A stretch of 64,000 bases of DNA from Ascaris suum (taxonomy: Eukaryota; Nematoda; Chromadorea; Rhabditida; Ascarididae). Location: assembly GCA_013433145.1 (NCBI GenBank), contig CM024168.1, positions 4,720,184 to 4,784,183 on the forward strand. The letters run 5' to 3'. The position numbers were made by a program, and so were the translations under genes. Position 1 is the first letter of the stretch. The number at the start of each line of letters is the position of its first letter. The notes under the pieces were generated by a model. That model was not told the DNA's origin. It saw only the letters and a program-made list of their open reading frames with translations, and did not search any database. Shown piece by piece: positions 10,358-49,510 of the stretch.

Positions 10358-11577
10358 CTGCAAACAAAAGATTACATAAGGATTTTCATCAGTTCTAAAT
10401 ACCGAATGGCCTTTAATAAAAGTTTCATTACTGAACGTCTTTCCGCTTAATTATTTCTCAAAGTTACACTCGAAAAGCGCGCAAAGACACAGCGAGCATT
10501 AAGAGGAGAATGGATATTACCATGGAAGCCTTTTCGCTTATACATTGGTATAGGTTGTGGTGGTTGTTTTGTTGATAACAATGCATCTTCCAGTGGATTC
10601 TCACCTGACCGCTCGACTCTTCTAAACAAACTTTATATCTTACTGCATCAAAATAATAAATCTAGCTATTTTCTTTCTCAGTCAATCAATACTATCTATC
10701 TAGCTGTCTATCTATTTCTAAAATTCTATACGGTACCAGCAAAAGTAAGTATATCAAACAATTCCTATCAGATAAAAGCAATGAGGTGTTTAATAGTAAT
10801 GCAAATTCGAAATGAACAATCATAAATATTATAGATGCCTTTGTCGTATAGGTGATATTTAAATACTATGATGTAGAATAAATTATATAGATGCCTTAGC
10901 TTTGAGTTTCCATTATGATCATTGGGCCATAATCGATCGCCCGTAGGTATCGCTGAAATCAAATATTTTACGGCGAACCCTCAATGAGCGAGTACTTTGC
11001 ATTTATGGTAAAGCTATTCGTTGCAAACCTTTCAAGAGATGCAGAACGATTTTTGAGAATGCTAATTTTACACATCTAAGGAGCAATTGCACGAATTCAG
11101 AAGACGCAAAAACATAGTTCACTATTCGGCGTTGCGAGCTTTCAGAAATCCGCTAACCACTTCACCTCACCGATTTCAATATCACTTATTATTGCCACTC
11201 ATTTTACACAATAGAAATATTTGATGGCAAATGTAATGATTCCCTTGCAAAAAAAACTTCATTTCGTGCAGAAGTTGAGGGGAAAAGCGTGGGAGCCCTC
11301 TTCGATGTTGCTTGCTGAATGCTTCTTATTAAGGTAGTGCTGGGCATGATGGAACTGCCGCAGTCAAACGGAACACTAACAAGCACATATTAAACACATC
11401 ACCTCACACATAAGCACATTGGATACCACTCCCACCCCCTTTCCTAATCTCGTGACCGGCCACTCGCAACCTGTATAAAATGCATATAAAAATCCTAAAC
11501 TCACCAGTCGCATAATCAAAAACTGAGACGGCCGCAATAACGAAGGAACCAAATAGAAGAGCTGACCGCACCCTCAT
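10191..11577 (-). CDS. Small type I membrane protein, 132 residues, function unknown
   Basis: Four exons: 11577-11505, 10952-10895, 10621-10521 and 10357-10191 (stop TAG). Phases 1, 2 and 1 join correctly and total 399 nt including the stop. Residues 1-24 form a signal peptide (MRVRSALLFGSFVIAAVSV...). Residues 25-77 are a short polar, proline-containing ectodomain (RLWPNDHNGN; QPPQPIPMYKRK). Residues 78-99 are one hydrophobic helix (LAIATGVYLLISLLLTPLLL), followed at once by CCVC at 100-103, a likely palmitoylation site, and an acidic Thr-rich tail ending DDHSAYR. There are no cysteines in the ectodomain and no domain I can name. The intron after exon 2 would be GC-AG; the other splice sites are normal. 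The ORF-level fit is good but there is no homology support from memory. It might be a trafficking or signalling adaptor; that is only a guess. Confidence 0.68.
10521..10621 (-). CDS. Membrane-protein exon 3 (juxtamembrane ectodomain)
   Basis: Acceptor TTGTTTAG, donor CATG|GTAATA. It encodes RVERSGENPLEDALLSTKQ and a proline-rich run ending KRKGFH. It enters in phase 2 and leaves in phase 1, matching exon 4. Confidence 0.65.
10895..10952 (-). CDS. Membrane-protein exon 2
   Basis: Acceptor GATTTCAG, starting in phase 1. It encodes IPTGDRLWPNDHNGNSKL. The only phase-2 exit compatible with exon 3 is AAG|GCATCT, a non-canonical GC donor. If that is wrong the exon may end differently. Confidence 0.5.
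11505..11577 (-). CDS. Membrane-protein exon 1 (signal peptide)
   Basis: ATG at 11577, 24 codons plus one base, donor ACTG|GTGAGT. It encodes a short basic n-region (RVR), a hydrophobic core (ALLFGSFVIAAVSV) and then FDYAT. The same frame is open upstream, so a longer start is possible, but only this ATG gives a clean signal peptide. Confidence 0.65.
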
Positions 11578-12801
11578 GATGGCAAATGCGAAAATGGGAG
11601 TTGGATTGACCGAGGTGAATAGGGTCGCATTATTGCATAGTGAGTGGGAATTTAAAAACTGAAACGGCCATAGAAGTACATTCCAAAACTGCAACAGTTA
11701 TGCAAAAAGAGCACATTTTACGGCCACACAATAAAGCAAAGTGTACAATTTGGCTACTAGGAACATTGCAATGATCTCTTTGCACTTCGCAAAGTAAACA
11801 AAAGTCTCATATACATTGCAAAGTTTTCCTGCGTGTCACCCGAATAATGCTTCTGCAAATCTACAAGCATATACATGCCAATTTGCATTTCATTTACGCA
11901 ATTTTTACTATGTAAAGTTTTTCACACATATGAGTTCTCATTTTCTGTGAAAGTACATAGAAATTTGGAGGGGAGTTGCTGGAGCGAAATTGCGAATTGC
12001 TCGACGGAACAGTTCGACGGAAACAAGAGTCATTAGGTGAAAGAGGGGGCAGCAGAATGGTGCTCGGCCATTCGATAGTGTGTCCTCTATCGTAACAAAC
12101 TAAAAGGCTAACCAGTCTTTTGCCAATACTTTCGAGCTGAACGCTATGCCGAATGGAAATCCATGTCATCGTGGATATGAAAAGCTTTAAAATCCAAATC
12201 ATTGTGCTACTGCTTCGTGGTTTATCATATGAGTTGTATAAAATGTATCGTACTCGTATTCTCCATCTCTACGATCTATTTACTTATGCAAAGACAAAGT
12301 TTACCTAAACTCTCGTCTTTACCTTTCCAGTGCTGACCGCTGTTGTATACTATGAGTTAAAAATTCTGACATAGTTATGTTGAGTCTTGTGAATGTTTGT
12401 GGAAGAACTTGAATAGCTTTATTGCGAAACGTTTTATTCAGGCGAACAAACGCAATACTGTGCAACATTGCGCACCCATATGCAATAAACAAATTTTAAT
12501 CTAAGTTTGAGAAGCCGTAATTGACACTGAGACAGTTGAAGACTTCTATGAAAGGATGTATTGATAATTTATAGTAGTGTCAACCTCGAGATGAAATCTC
12601 GGCTCCTACGTGATGCTCGTTGTGCATGAGCTATTCATCGGCAATGGCATTACTAAGCGGAAGCGATGCATTTATTGTTCATGACGTTCTAAACTAGAAC
12701 TGTGGCCTTGTCTGATTTTGTTTGTAAATATTTTTGGTATGGCTATATTTCACTGTCTGAAAGAAATTTTCTCTACTGTAATATAAATAAAGATTACGAT
12801 G

Positions 12802-12914
12802 TCACTACTAGTGATATTACTACTGCCACTACTATTACTAGTAATATTACTACCGTTATTACTGTTCCTAACAGTAGGGTCGCTACTACTGCTAATATTA
12901 CTACTACTACCTCC
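12802..12914. repeat. Degenerate ACT/ATT trinucleotide microsatellite
   Basis: Mostly three-base units of the ACT, ATT and GTA type with interruptions. It creates spurious Thr/Ile-rich and Leu-rich frames on the plus strand and a Ser/Asn-rich frame on the minus strand. Confidence 0.85.
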
Positions 12915-13063
12915 TGATGCATTTGCCACGCAATGTGTCCTACTCATGACCACCATAGAGATGCAACTACTCAATATTCCACATATCTACTTAGACGGCA
13001 AAGAGAGAAAAAAGCGTGTTTTGTCACTCATGTCTATGTTGCAATATGGGCTATTCGGAACTT

Positions 13064-13182
13064 TCATAAATGCGTAGTGATCGCAGTATTGTCCGTAATC
13101 ACATAACAGCACAATCGGTTCACAGCGTACCACCCCGATATGATAGAGACGGACCAGTAGAGAACAGCCAGCACCATGTAAA
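13064..13182 (-). CDS. Possible terminal exon with a membrane helix
   Basis: Acceptor ATTTGCAG followed by 38 open codons and TGA. The frame starts YMVLAVLYWSVSIISGWYAV, a convincing hydrophobic helix, then RLCCYVITDN. It would enter in phase 1. No upstream exon was found with matching phase, and the gene is not recognised. It could be chance. Confidence 0.27.
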
Positions 13183-16100
13183 CTGCAAATATCTGCTATG
13201 TTTTCTAGTTCGAATATTGGATAGGAGAAGGACAACCTAAAAATCATTTAACGGGGGGAAGCGGTCGAAAATTGTGATTAAGAGTTGGAACATGAATGAG
13301 CGCAGCTGGAAGGGTATTAACGAATCCTAGGAAAATATACTAATAAATCGATTAAAAGAGTGGCACAAATGTCACAGAGTTCAAGGAGAACAGAGATAGT
13401 TTAAGCTATGGCAAAAATGCGATAAATCGCGCTAGCGGATGGCACCTCTTTTCCAAGTGTTCCATAGTGAAGCCCATCCCCCCCCCCCCCCTCCGCTCGT
13501 TCGATTCTTGAGAAGCTTCACTGAACTGTTCAAAGGATAATACGGGTCACCATATTCTTTCACTATTTTATTTAGCTAAGGGGGATAGAAATTGGGCATA
13601 GAAATTTTGAGGCAATCAAAATGTCCAATACTTAAAGTATTGCTAAAGAAGTATTTTTCTGCTTCGTATAATGCGAATTTCGATAACCCATCAAATTTAC
13701 ATCTATAAGCCCACAAACTTTTATCCTATTGGTGCCAAGTTCGTTTTTATGTCATCTATATTTGCTGGTCGTTCTGGCATTGTGACTGAAAGCTCTATGC
13801 TGTGAAAACGTGAAACCTTTCAAATTATTTACTAATAGGAATTCGTTGTAACACCATTATCGCATCGATAATCATGAATATAAATCGGCTCGAATGTTAC
13901 AAATTGGAAAATATATTCGCAGACTTTCAAGTTTCAAAGGTACGTGATGTTATAAGCTTTCGTTGTTAAGTACGGATGTTTCCTAAGAGTTCGAGATTCT
14001 TCAAGTGCAATCGCCAATTAAATGATGACTGAATCAGAATCGCTATTCGTTCACTTCAGAGTTCAATTGATACTAATAATCTTTAGCTTACAAATAAAGT
14101 TGTTCCTTCTGAAACATTGCCGCTTCCCGATATCCATCGTAGATTGTCCTGGTAGCGTTGTTACTTCCGCCATCATCTTACCAATGAATTGCCTGCAACG
14201 TATAACGAGGTTTGCTTCACATAACAGTGAGACTTTGTCATATAATGCAAAACGTCACTGAACTATGATGGAAATATTGTTTCATGACGACATTACTTTG
14301 TTAATTATCGACTGAATTTTTTTTAGAGTATTCCGAATTATGGATTGCTATGAATCTCGATGATAGCCAAGAAAGTGATCGTAACAAAACACATAGAGGA
14401 ACGTAAGCGAATAAAACAAATTATACAAATGGAACAATACTAGGACGTTGCGCTTATCGATCAACACCGTTCTTAATTAAAAGCAATTGCAGATTCGACG
14501 TATACAATGCGGTACATTTAGATCGATGAATGAGCAAGAGCGACCGAGACAAATTGAAGAAAATAGTCAAAGGCCGACGTAACAAACACAAAACATTTCA
14601 TTTACTGTTGCCAATTAGCACAAAACATTTGTGACAGTAGTATAAAACATCGCACTTAAGAAGCAAAAAAGAGCGCAACGTTGCACTAAAGGCGCAAACA
14701 AAGTTGAATTTCCTTCTGAGTGCAAGTGTTTCGTCAGAGAATATATTCGAAAGTAATCACCTATAAATACACAAGCATGCAAAGATAGCGGTCACCTTTT
14801 CAAACAGCATATCCATCGTAGATCTTGTTAAATTTCACTAGTTTTGGATAGAAAAGTAACGCTCCTAATATATGTGGCAATAATTTTATACTTAAGGATG
14901 ATAGAACATCATCATCTCAACCTTAAAATCATCCCCTCTACCAATTTCACTGCAGAGTGATTCAAAGCAGAACCAGGTCACCGATACAGAGTCCATCCTA
15001 ATTATCTCAAAGCTATGATCAATCCAGATTCATTTTTTGGCGACTCTTGCACCGCCTGCGGAAATATGCATTCACTTATGTTGTCTAGCAACATGCGTGC
15101 CTTAAAGTTCTTTGTTTTTTGCAAAACCCCGATCTAACCGTCGGGGAGATTCATGAAACCCAGAAAATGAGGTGGCCAAGAAATCGGGTTTATTTCCCTC
15201 GCAGCATGTTTATTTTGCTCGTCCGATGCCAAATGTATGAAAAAAAGGAGGCAACCGTGTTTAACCATTTAAGTCCACTTCAATCAATCAATCGTCAACG
15301 TCTTTCTTCATTAAAATTTTTTATCTTCCGAGAGATACGAATGAGGTCCTGAGCCCGACTCATTTCTCTTTTGAGATAGTACCTCAGTCCTTCACATCAG
15401 CTGCAAGAGTTTCATTCAGAAGAAATCTCATCTTAAAAGCTAAATTCAATCTCTAAAATATTCCACTGCATCTTATCGAACGCTCTAGAGGCAATATCGT
15501 TCATTTAGCTGATAGTGTAAAGACACTCAAAGGAAAACAAGGCTTCGCTTCTTTATAGAGTCTGCAGCTTCTTAAGAGAAATTGAAATAAGAATTGAAGT
15601 CTCTTTTTCATAGAACATTCAATTCTTACGTTGTATTTTTTCGTGTAAACGATGCAGAATTCGATGTCATCTCAGCGATCGGCTTTGCTGAAAAATTTCA
15701 TGAAAATTTTTGCAATAACGGGGAATATTTGTTGGTCGAATTTTTAAAAAGAAACGACTACTCGCTAGCACTGAGAGAAAAGCAAATTTCTATTTCCCTA
15801 AAAACTTCAATTTTCTTTGCATTACATTTTCAGAGAGGAAATCAGACAAGAACGAACCATTTATTATAGTATCGTAGGTTTGCATTTATTTGATTGCCTT
15901 TAAAGATAGTCACGATTGCTAAAACACTATTGAACGATCGCAACAGTTGTAATTCGCAGAGATCTTTTTATCGCTCTCAGAAGCACAGTTCTGTACAATT
16001 GATGAAGTTGAGCACTTATTTCTTGCTTAGTTACGCATTCTTCTCTTCATTCGTTAATATTCAGCCCAGCAAGTTAATAGTGACTAATGGATTTTTTTTT

Positions 16101-16622
16101 GAGGAGTAGGAAACGGGTTGAGGGGAAATCAAAGAAATATAATAGTGACAGTAGCGATGGAAAATTTAGAGAGTAATTTCCTCAGAGTGGAGTCAATCAT
16201 ATGCATAGCGGTTGAAGAAAATGCAAAGCAACGCATATCGTTATTATCTGCAAATACCTTGCTCGTCACTCAGTAGAAGTGTTGCAAATAATAGGCAATT
16301 CTGAAGTAGAAACCACATCGCACGAACAATTTCCACAAAACTGGGAAACAGAAACACCCAGAAATTTCTTAAAACGCTAGTAAATTTTACATAACAAGCA
16401 TTATGCAGATGAATTGTGGAGTTCTCTAGTGAAGGTTGAAGTGATGATAAGAAATTTCACAAATGAAGTGAAACAAGGTGCATCCTTTCTCGTCAGCGAC
16501 AGAACGGAAATTATCTCTTCTTCTAAAGTTCTACTTGGGAGAGGAAAAACCTTGGTGGACTCATATCGGGGTGTACTCTGGATGTTGCTTTGCTAAACGA
16601 AGACATGTTCGCATACTTGCAG

Positions 16623-16773
16623 TTGTCTTCACTACCTGTCCTAGGTCAAGCTTCAACGATGTCATCAACCAAAGCTCATCATGAAGTGGCTCCTCGTAGC
16701 CAAACGGCTTGCAACGAACGTCTGCGTGCGCTTCTGCGTGAACTCTCAACGTGCAGCATCTATTCCAACAACG
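16623..16773 (+). CDS. Possible coding island, strand uncertain
   Basis: On the plus strand an acceptor TACTTGCAG and donor AACG|GTTAGC bound an open frame containing MSSTKAHHEVAPRSQTA and ERLRALLREL. The minus strand is also open here (16707-16636, ending in a good donor CAG|GTAGTG, with PFGYEEPLHDELWLMTSLKL). Both look protein-like; the minus reading joins in phase to the block at 17324-17370. The GC content is above the surroundings. Gene unknown. Confidence 0.28.
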
Positions 16774-17323
16774 GTTAGCTTTTATTGAGTCGAGTCGTAT
16801 AAAAGAAGCAACCATATGACGTCACTGTCAGTAAATGCAGTGCGTTCTATCTGAAGCCTATTTTCATAAAAAATTGGTTGTTACTAACAAAGCCATCGGT
16901 TTACTGCGAAATGCTCACATATCTGTAGACACCTTTCTCACATTTTAGAGATTCACAAATCCAGTTTCATTAAATAATTTCCGGCTTATTTTCCATTATT
17001 GAACTTGAAAGCTAATTCAATTGGTAGGGCTAAACGAAGTACCACTTGTGCTATGACCATGCTTCTGATATGAACTGCAGCTAACAGGCGCGTAATGGTA
17101 TATGGCAGCTGTGGACTTAAAATTATGGCTTCTTTGTCAAGTAATTATGCATTCTTTTGGATAATTCTGTCTAATTTAATCGAGGACAGGTCAAATACTC
17201 TTCGATCTGGGCAGAAATCCGTTCAACAAATACTGCACACTTAGCTAGCCATGAGGCTTCGAATTTGCGCACTGAGCAAAATGTTCGATTTTCCCTTATA
17301 AAATGAGAAAAGTTCGGTCTTAC

Positions 17324-17370
17324 TTCATCCTCGGTCTTCAGATGCCTTTTGGCCACAGAGCTCAAAAAGA
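17324..17370 (-). CDS. Possible short exon
   Basis: Acceptor CTGTTCAG and strong donor GAA|GTAAGA bound 47 nt encoding FLSSVAKRHLKTEDE (phase 1 in, phase 0 out). It would continue in frame into the minus-strand reading of the 16.6-16.7 kb island. Unrecognised. Confidence 0.25.
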
Positions 17371-19779
17371 CTGAACAGCAGAGCGGATCCGAAAATGAAA
17401 CAATCAACGAACAAAGTTTCAAGTGGCGTTAATCGAGAGCGTTCGTAAATGTGTGCAAATGAATGGGAAAAAAAACTTTATCATTTTGCATAACACAACG
17501 AATCACATATATTAATCACTGTAAGTAAAATATAGAAAAAAAGAGATGGAAGCGCGGTCAATTTGCATGAAGTTGACACCGAATTGCATAGATGAACCTT
17601 TAAGATTCGAATCGATAGTGATGGGCCCTGACTACACCCTTTATGAGGGTTTGAAATGTGCAGCAACACTCAAAAACCGACAAATATTTCAATTATTTCG
17701 GTGCTTTAGAGCTACAAATGGATAAAAATAATATCGCATACTTTATTCTTTAAGAATTCTGCACCTTTTTAGGAGACGATTTTAAAGAAAATATACATTT
17801 AATTAAGTGGTGCGGCTTGCTACGCTAACTCGAAAATTACTTACTCGTTGCAATCATAAAAATATTTCATAAACGGAAATTGCAAAATCAATTTGTCCAC
17901 TGATGACATCGGTAATCTAAACCACCCTTTTATCTTATGTAGTCAGTCAAAACAACAAAGAATAAAGATCAACCAATTCGACACTATAGACCTTCCCATC
18001 AATATTAGTGATGCATAGAGCAACCCCAACAATGGCCTCCAACAAAAGCGCTCTACTTCACTAGAATATTGTCACAACTGATTTGAAAAATGCTCGAAAG
18101 TGTTTATCACCTTACTACGTTGAAACGAAGTTAGTACCTTTTATTGAGCAGGTAGGTGATGCTTCATAACCTCCTCAGTAGTTTCATTACTCTAGAGAGT
18201 AAGCGGGAAGGTGATATGAATCATCAGATCTCCTATATTACAGCAATTTTTGTTAAAGTGTTGCGAAATGATTCACTAACAAAACATATGCAAGCAGTAC
18301 AAAGTGCAATAGAAACATTTAATTGCAGAAGAAGGTGAAACGCAATAAAACATTCAATAAGAAGCTCACAACCAAATTCACAAAGCTACCTATAGCAGTG
18401 GAGTGTTGACGCTATGATGCGAAATGTTTCTGCACAATAGAATCTTAAATGCATAGAAGATTGCCTGCTCATCGTTGGTAGACGACATTAGCACGATATT
18501 ATAGCGATAAGGAGCCGTTCTAATTACCATAATTTATGCATTTTTGCATATAAAAAATTAGTGGCAATCTGCTCCTTGTGATGCAAATTGAGGAAAATAA
18601 TGCACAATCGCACAAATAAGCCGTCTTGTTTTCCAGGCACAGAAAAAAAGAACCCTTAATTTTTGATTGAATATTATGAATAGTGAGAATTCCTCTAAAA
18701 TTACAAATTACAAAGTTTGCACCTATTTTAATATATATTTGAAGAAGTCGCGATTCAGCTTCGAGCTGTGGACAACTTGCAACGGATTGTAGTAACACAC
18801 ACGAGCAGAAAAACAAACAAACAAACAAACACAACAGGTGCTATGACTTAATAAGATCGTATGAGAACAAATACGAAAATAATATTATACGATTGTCAGG
18901 CGCGGTAAATGATTTCAATTTGAAGGAAACTAAAAGTTTTTTGCACAAAACGTACATTAAAATTTCGTCTCTAATAATATCTACACTCGCGTTGAAAAAC
19001 ATTCGCATTTTAACGCACAAAATGAGCTATGCTCTAGGGCAATAAGATGATTTCTTTATTTCGCATCCGTACGAGGCAGCACTGTTGCTCTCGAGAAGAA
19101 TGGGGACTGCGGAATTTAATTGTGGACTAATGAATAACACTTTAGTTACTTCCTTTGTTTCTGTAAAATTATATTCGCAGTCGCAGAAGATGTAATCAAT
19201 GTTATCATTAATTTCCAACTAAAAAATATTAATACAGCCAATGAGCAGATAATATGAATCGAAATTTCCTCTTTTTCATACCGAATCTGCTGTCTAACCG
19301 CTAAGGAAACATGCTTTAAAGTGAGGAATGTGCTTGAATGTGACATCGGAATGCAACAGATTGGCGACATGCGTCTCTGAGCGCAAATGACTTGAGTCAA
19401 CCTACGTATAATTTCAAATGAAGCCTAGCTGAAACGCTTTGCTGAAATACGCAAATCACATATTAAACGTGAGGATGACTTTCCCCTCAATTAGTCGGCC
19501 GAATAATTAATGAAAACAGTAACCGCACGACAAACGTATCTGATGGCACATCACAGCAGACAGTGAAGATTTCACTTTTGGAAAATTCTAAGAGAATAAA
19601 CGTATCGGAACAGAGAGGTGGAAGCATTATTGCTTCTGCATTGAAACTCTCATCTGCGAAACGGTTAGACAACAATACAATCAAATCCACATTAACTCTA
19701 AATAAGGCAATAACCCTGTGAGTTGACCATCATAGAAGGATTATTGCTGAAGTTGATGTGCCATCATTGAAATAAAACT

Positions 19780-47061
<27,282 letters not shown>

Positions 47062-47076
47062 CGCACGCCTTCTGCT
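47062..47076 (-). promoter_or_regulatory. cfi-1: Splice acceptor before cfi-1 exon 1 (possible spliced-leader site)
   Basis: GTTTATAG ends 14 nt upstream of the predicted ATG (exon would begin at 47074). A short leader after a pyrimidine/AT-rich acceptor is typical of nematode trans-splicing, but cis-splicing from an upstream 5' exon is equally possible. Confidence 0.35.
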
Positions 47077-47255
47077 ATAAACACCCATCCCCATTATCAA
47101 TTCAAAAAATAGAGGAAACTAAAGACGATGGAGTATCCCTAAACAGTACCCATCCGCTTTCTATAGGAATACATATGGATAAAAGAGTAAAGAATATCAA
47201 AAGAATAGAAATACGCAAATGAAAACAGAACTATGAGGCAACGCCAACGAGCATG

Positions 47256-47294
47256 GAAGTATTTCTAGCCGCCTAATGCGGCTAGAAATACTTC
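47256..47294. repeat. Perfect 17-bp inverted repeat, 5-nt loop
   Basis: Left arm GAAGTATTTCTAGCCGC (47256-47272), loop CTAAT, right arm 47278-47294, an exact reverse complement. It lies about 200 bp upstream of cfi-1 exon 1. Confidence 0.95.
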
Positions 47295-49029
47295 ATAGCT
47301 GAGAAGATGCAACACTCTTGGAATCAGTGCACCAAGAAAATGAAGGGTACCGATTTTCACAGACCAAAAAAACTGAAAAGAAGGATAGTTAGACAAAAAA
47401 AAATCATCGTTACAAGAAATGGAAACCATGAAGCACTATTACATCTGAACTGGATAGTATTTAGCAAGCGCCGACTGCAAACATTTCTTCCATGGTAGTA
47501 AATAAGGATGTCATCTTTTCTTTCATATAGTCCAAAAAATTGCGCTTTTTTTTTCTCAAGAGGAAGCGAATTTCATTTGTTATCAAAGAAATTCAGAACA
47601 ATGCCTGTTTACGTCTTCTATATTGTAATAAATAACTTTTCGACGCTCTCATTAACCTTCTTGTAATCGCACCGCCATAACTTGCATTTATTCGAGCAAA
47701 AAATTTCCGACGCTTCATTTGATAGGAAAGTTGTGGTAGACAGCCGCAAAAAAAAAAACTGCTTGTTCACAGACACGCCTCTTTCTTTGAGTTTTTTTCC
47801 TTTCTTCTAATCTTGCTTTCTAATATCTTCACATTTTGATGAATAACTACGAAGAGACAAAGGAGTTCAACAATTCAGAATAGAGAATCTCATCGGTAAA
47901 TTGATTTTTTGTAGAGTGATATCCAAAAAGAAAATACAGTTCATTGAGGTGCGAACGAGATGAAAAATTTGTGTTGATGTTTTGGGAATGCAAGTTTTTC
48001 GTATAGAGTTAGATAAATGTTGATGAAAACGAAATAAAAAAGGACTCAGAAGAAAAGAAGGAAAAGTGAGCAAATGAAAAAGAAAAAAAAACTTTGAGTG
48101 CAAATTTAGCGGTTACATTACGAGAAATCGTAAGCATTTTATAATCAACGGATGGTTCATAGGAAATGATTATAAATAGTAGAGGAAAGAAATCGCATAG
48201 CGCATAAGCAAGGTAGAATGAAAGATGCAGTTGAAATTTCCCTAAGCTGATTTGTTGACTACAACTTATACCTTTACCTATCATTTAGAGTGGAAATACC
48301 AGTGGAACAACGCAGTATTTTTAATGAAATACTTATTGCGCTAAGAGATTGATGCTACGAATCAACCAACTGTTAAAGCAGCATATTCATGCGGAGTTAC
48401 TCAAAACGTGGATCACTTGCTGTAATCTTTCAGTGCTGTCACTTTGTGGGCCTCCTTTTCGCCGCCTTTCATTAAGACGAGAGTGACCTCAGTTTCGGCG
48501 TGACACAAAATTCTACCGAAGACAATTAGCGATCACCTATCTATCGTAGTGGTAGGTGATGCCACAAATGTAGCATAATTAATTGCAACATCTGCCATTC
48601 AAAATAAAACAACATGAATTGCATCACTCGAAAGCATACAACGCCAACCACAAATACGAATCGGCTACTTTAAATCAGCCATTGTTCATCACTGCGAGCG
48701 TCGAATATACTAAGCCGAGCGTAACAAATGTGTTTCCGGCTTTATGCTTTCACTAGGGCACTCATCACTAACCAACGTCGCTAGACTCTTATAAATTCTA
48801 CTCGGTTACTTTGCTTACAGGAAAGTGCTGAAATTATGAAGCATCCAAACGAATAGAAATACCATGAGGCACACAGTTTAATGATTTTCATATGCCGTTC
48901 CCTCATCCAACTTACTATGGGAGTGCAGCACGCAAATGCTAGTTGTTAATGAAACATCTTTTACGTACAAATACTGCCAAATTGTCAACGTTTGTTATAT
49001 GTAATTTACTTAGTGCCTTTAGTTATATT

Positions 49030-49510
49030 TGAAATGGGAGATGAAAAGCGATTAAAGCCCTCTTGGAGCAACTTCACGAAGATTTGACAAATGCACCGGC
49101 GACTGCAAGGGAGAGTTGACGAACAATTGAAGCAATGTTGCACATTGATCTGACGCCGAGATAAAAGCGACAATGCGAGCAAAACTTGAGCAAGTTTGTT
49201 GCGAGATGAATGATTTGCGGATAAGAGGGATCGACTGCGATGCGGTGGCCGCTATCATAGAGAGCGGATGAGGCCATCGCGACACGCGCATATGATCTAT
49301 AGCGGGTGGCGGTAAAATGATTGGCCGTTCACCGATCGACCCGCCTCCCATTCATCGCACCGATGATTTTCATTGGACACGCCCATCCGTCTCAGCAGCG
49401 AATCCGTCTGAACAATAAGAGTGGCGACTATCTGCAGGAATCGTCAGCTGAGGGTGCATTCTGCGAATAATCCGCCCTTCGGCTATAAAATGTGCTCCTA
49501 TCAACGGAGT
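49030..49510. promoter_or_regulatory. cfi-1: GC-richer island upstream of cfi-1, candidate promoter/enhancer
   Basis: Contrasts with the AT-rich flanks. On the plus strand it holds GGACACGCCC, a TGATTGGCC (CCAAT-type) element and GGCTATAAAATG (TATA-like, 49481-49493). On the minus strand a 99-codon frame starts GGGSIGERPIILPPP but has no splice support. Regulatory role inferred. Confidence 0.3.

Larger units (their letters stand above)
11578..19779. other. Intergenic region with weak exon-like islands
   Basis: About 8 kb between the membrane-protein gene and the end of cfi-1. Mostly AT-rich. It contains a degenerate ACT repeat (12802-12914), a run of C at about 13480-13491, an AAAC repeat (about 18811-18831) and three exon-like islands listed separately (13064-13182, 16623-16773, 17324-17370). 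The part nearest cfi-1 includes its 3' UTR, whose end I cannot place. Confidence 0.5.

Noticed and set aside
12750..13077. Thr/Leu/Ser-rich frames around 12.8-13.0 kb
   Set aside because: Explained by the degenerate ACT repeat.
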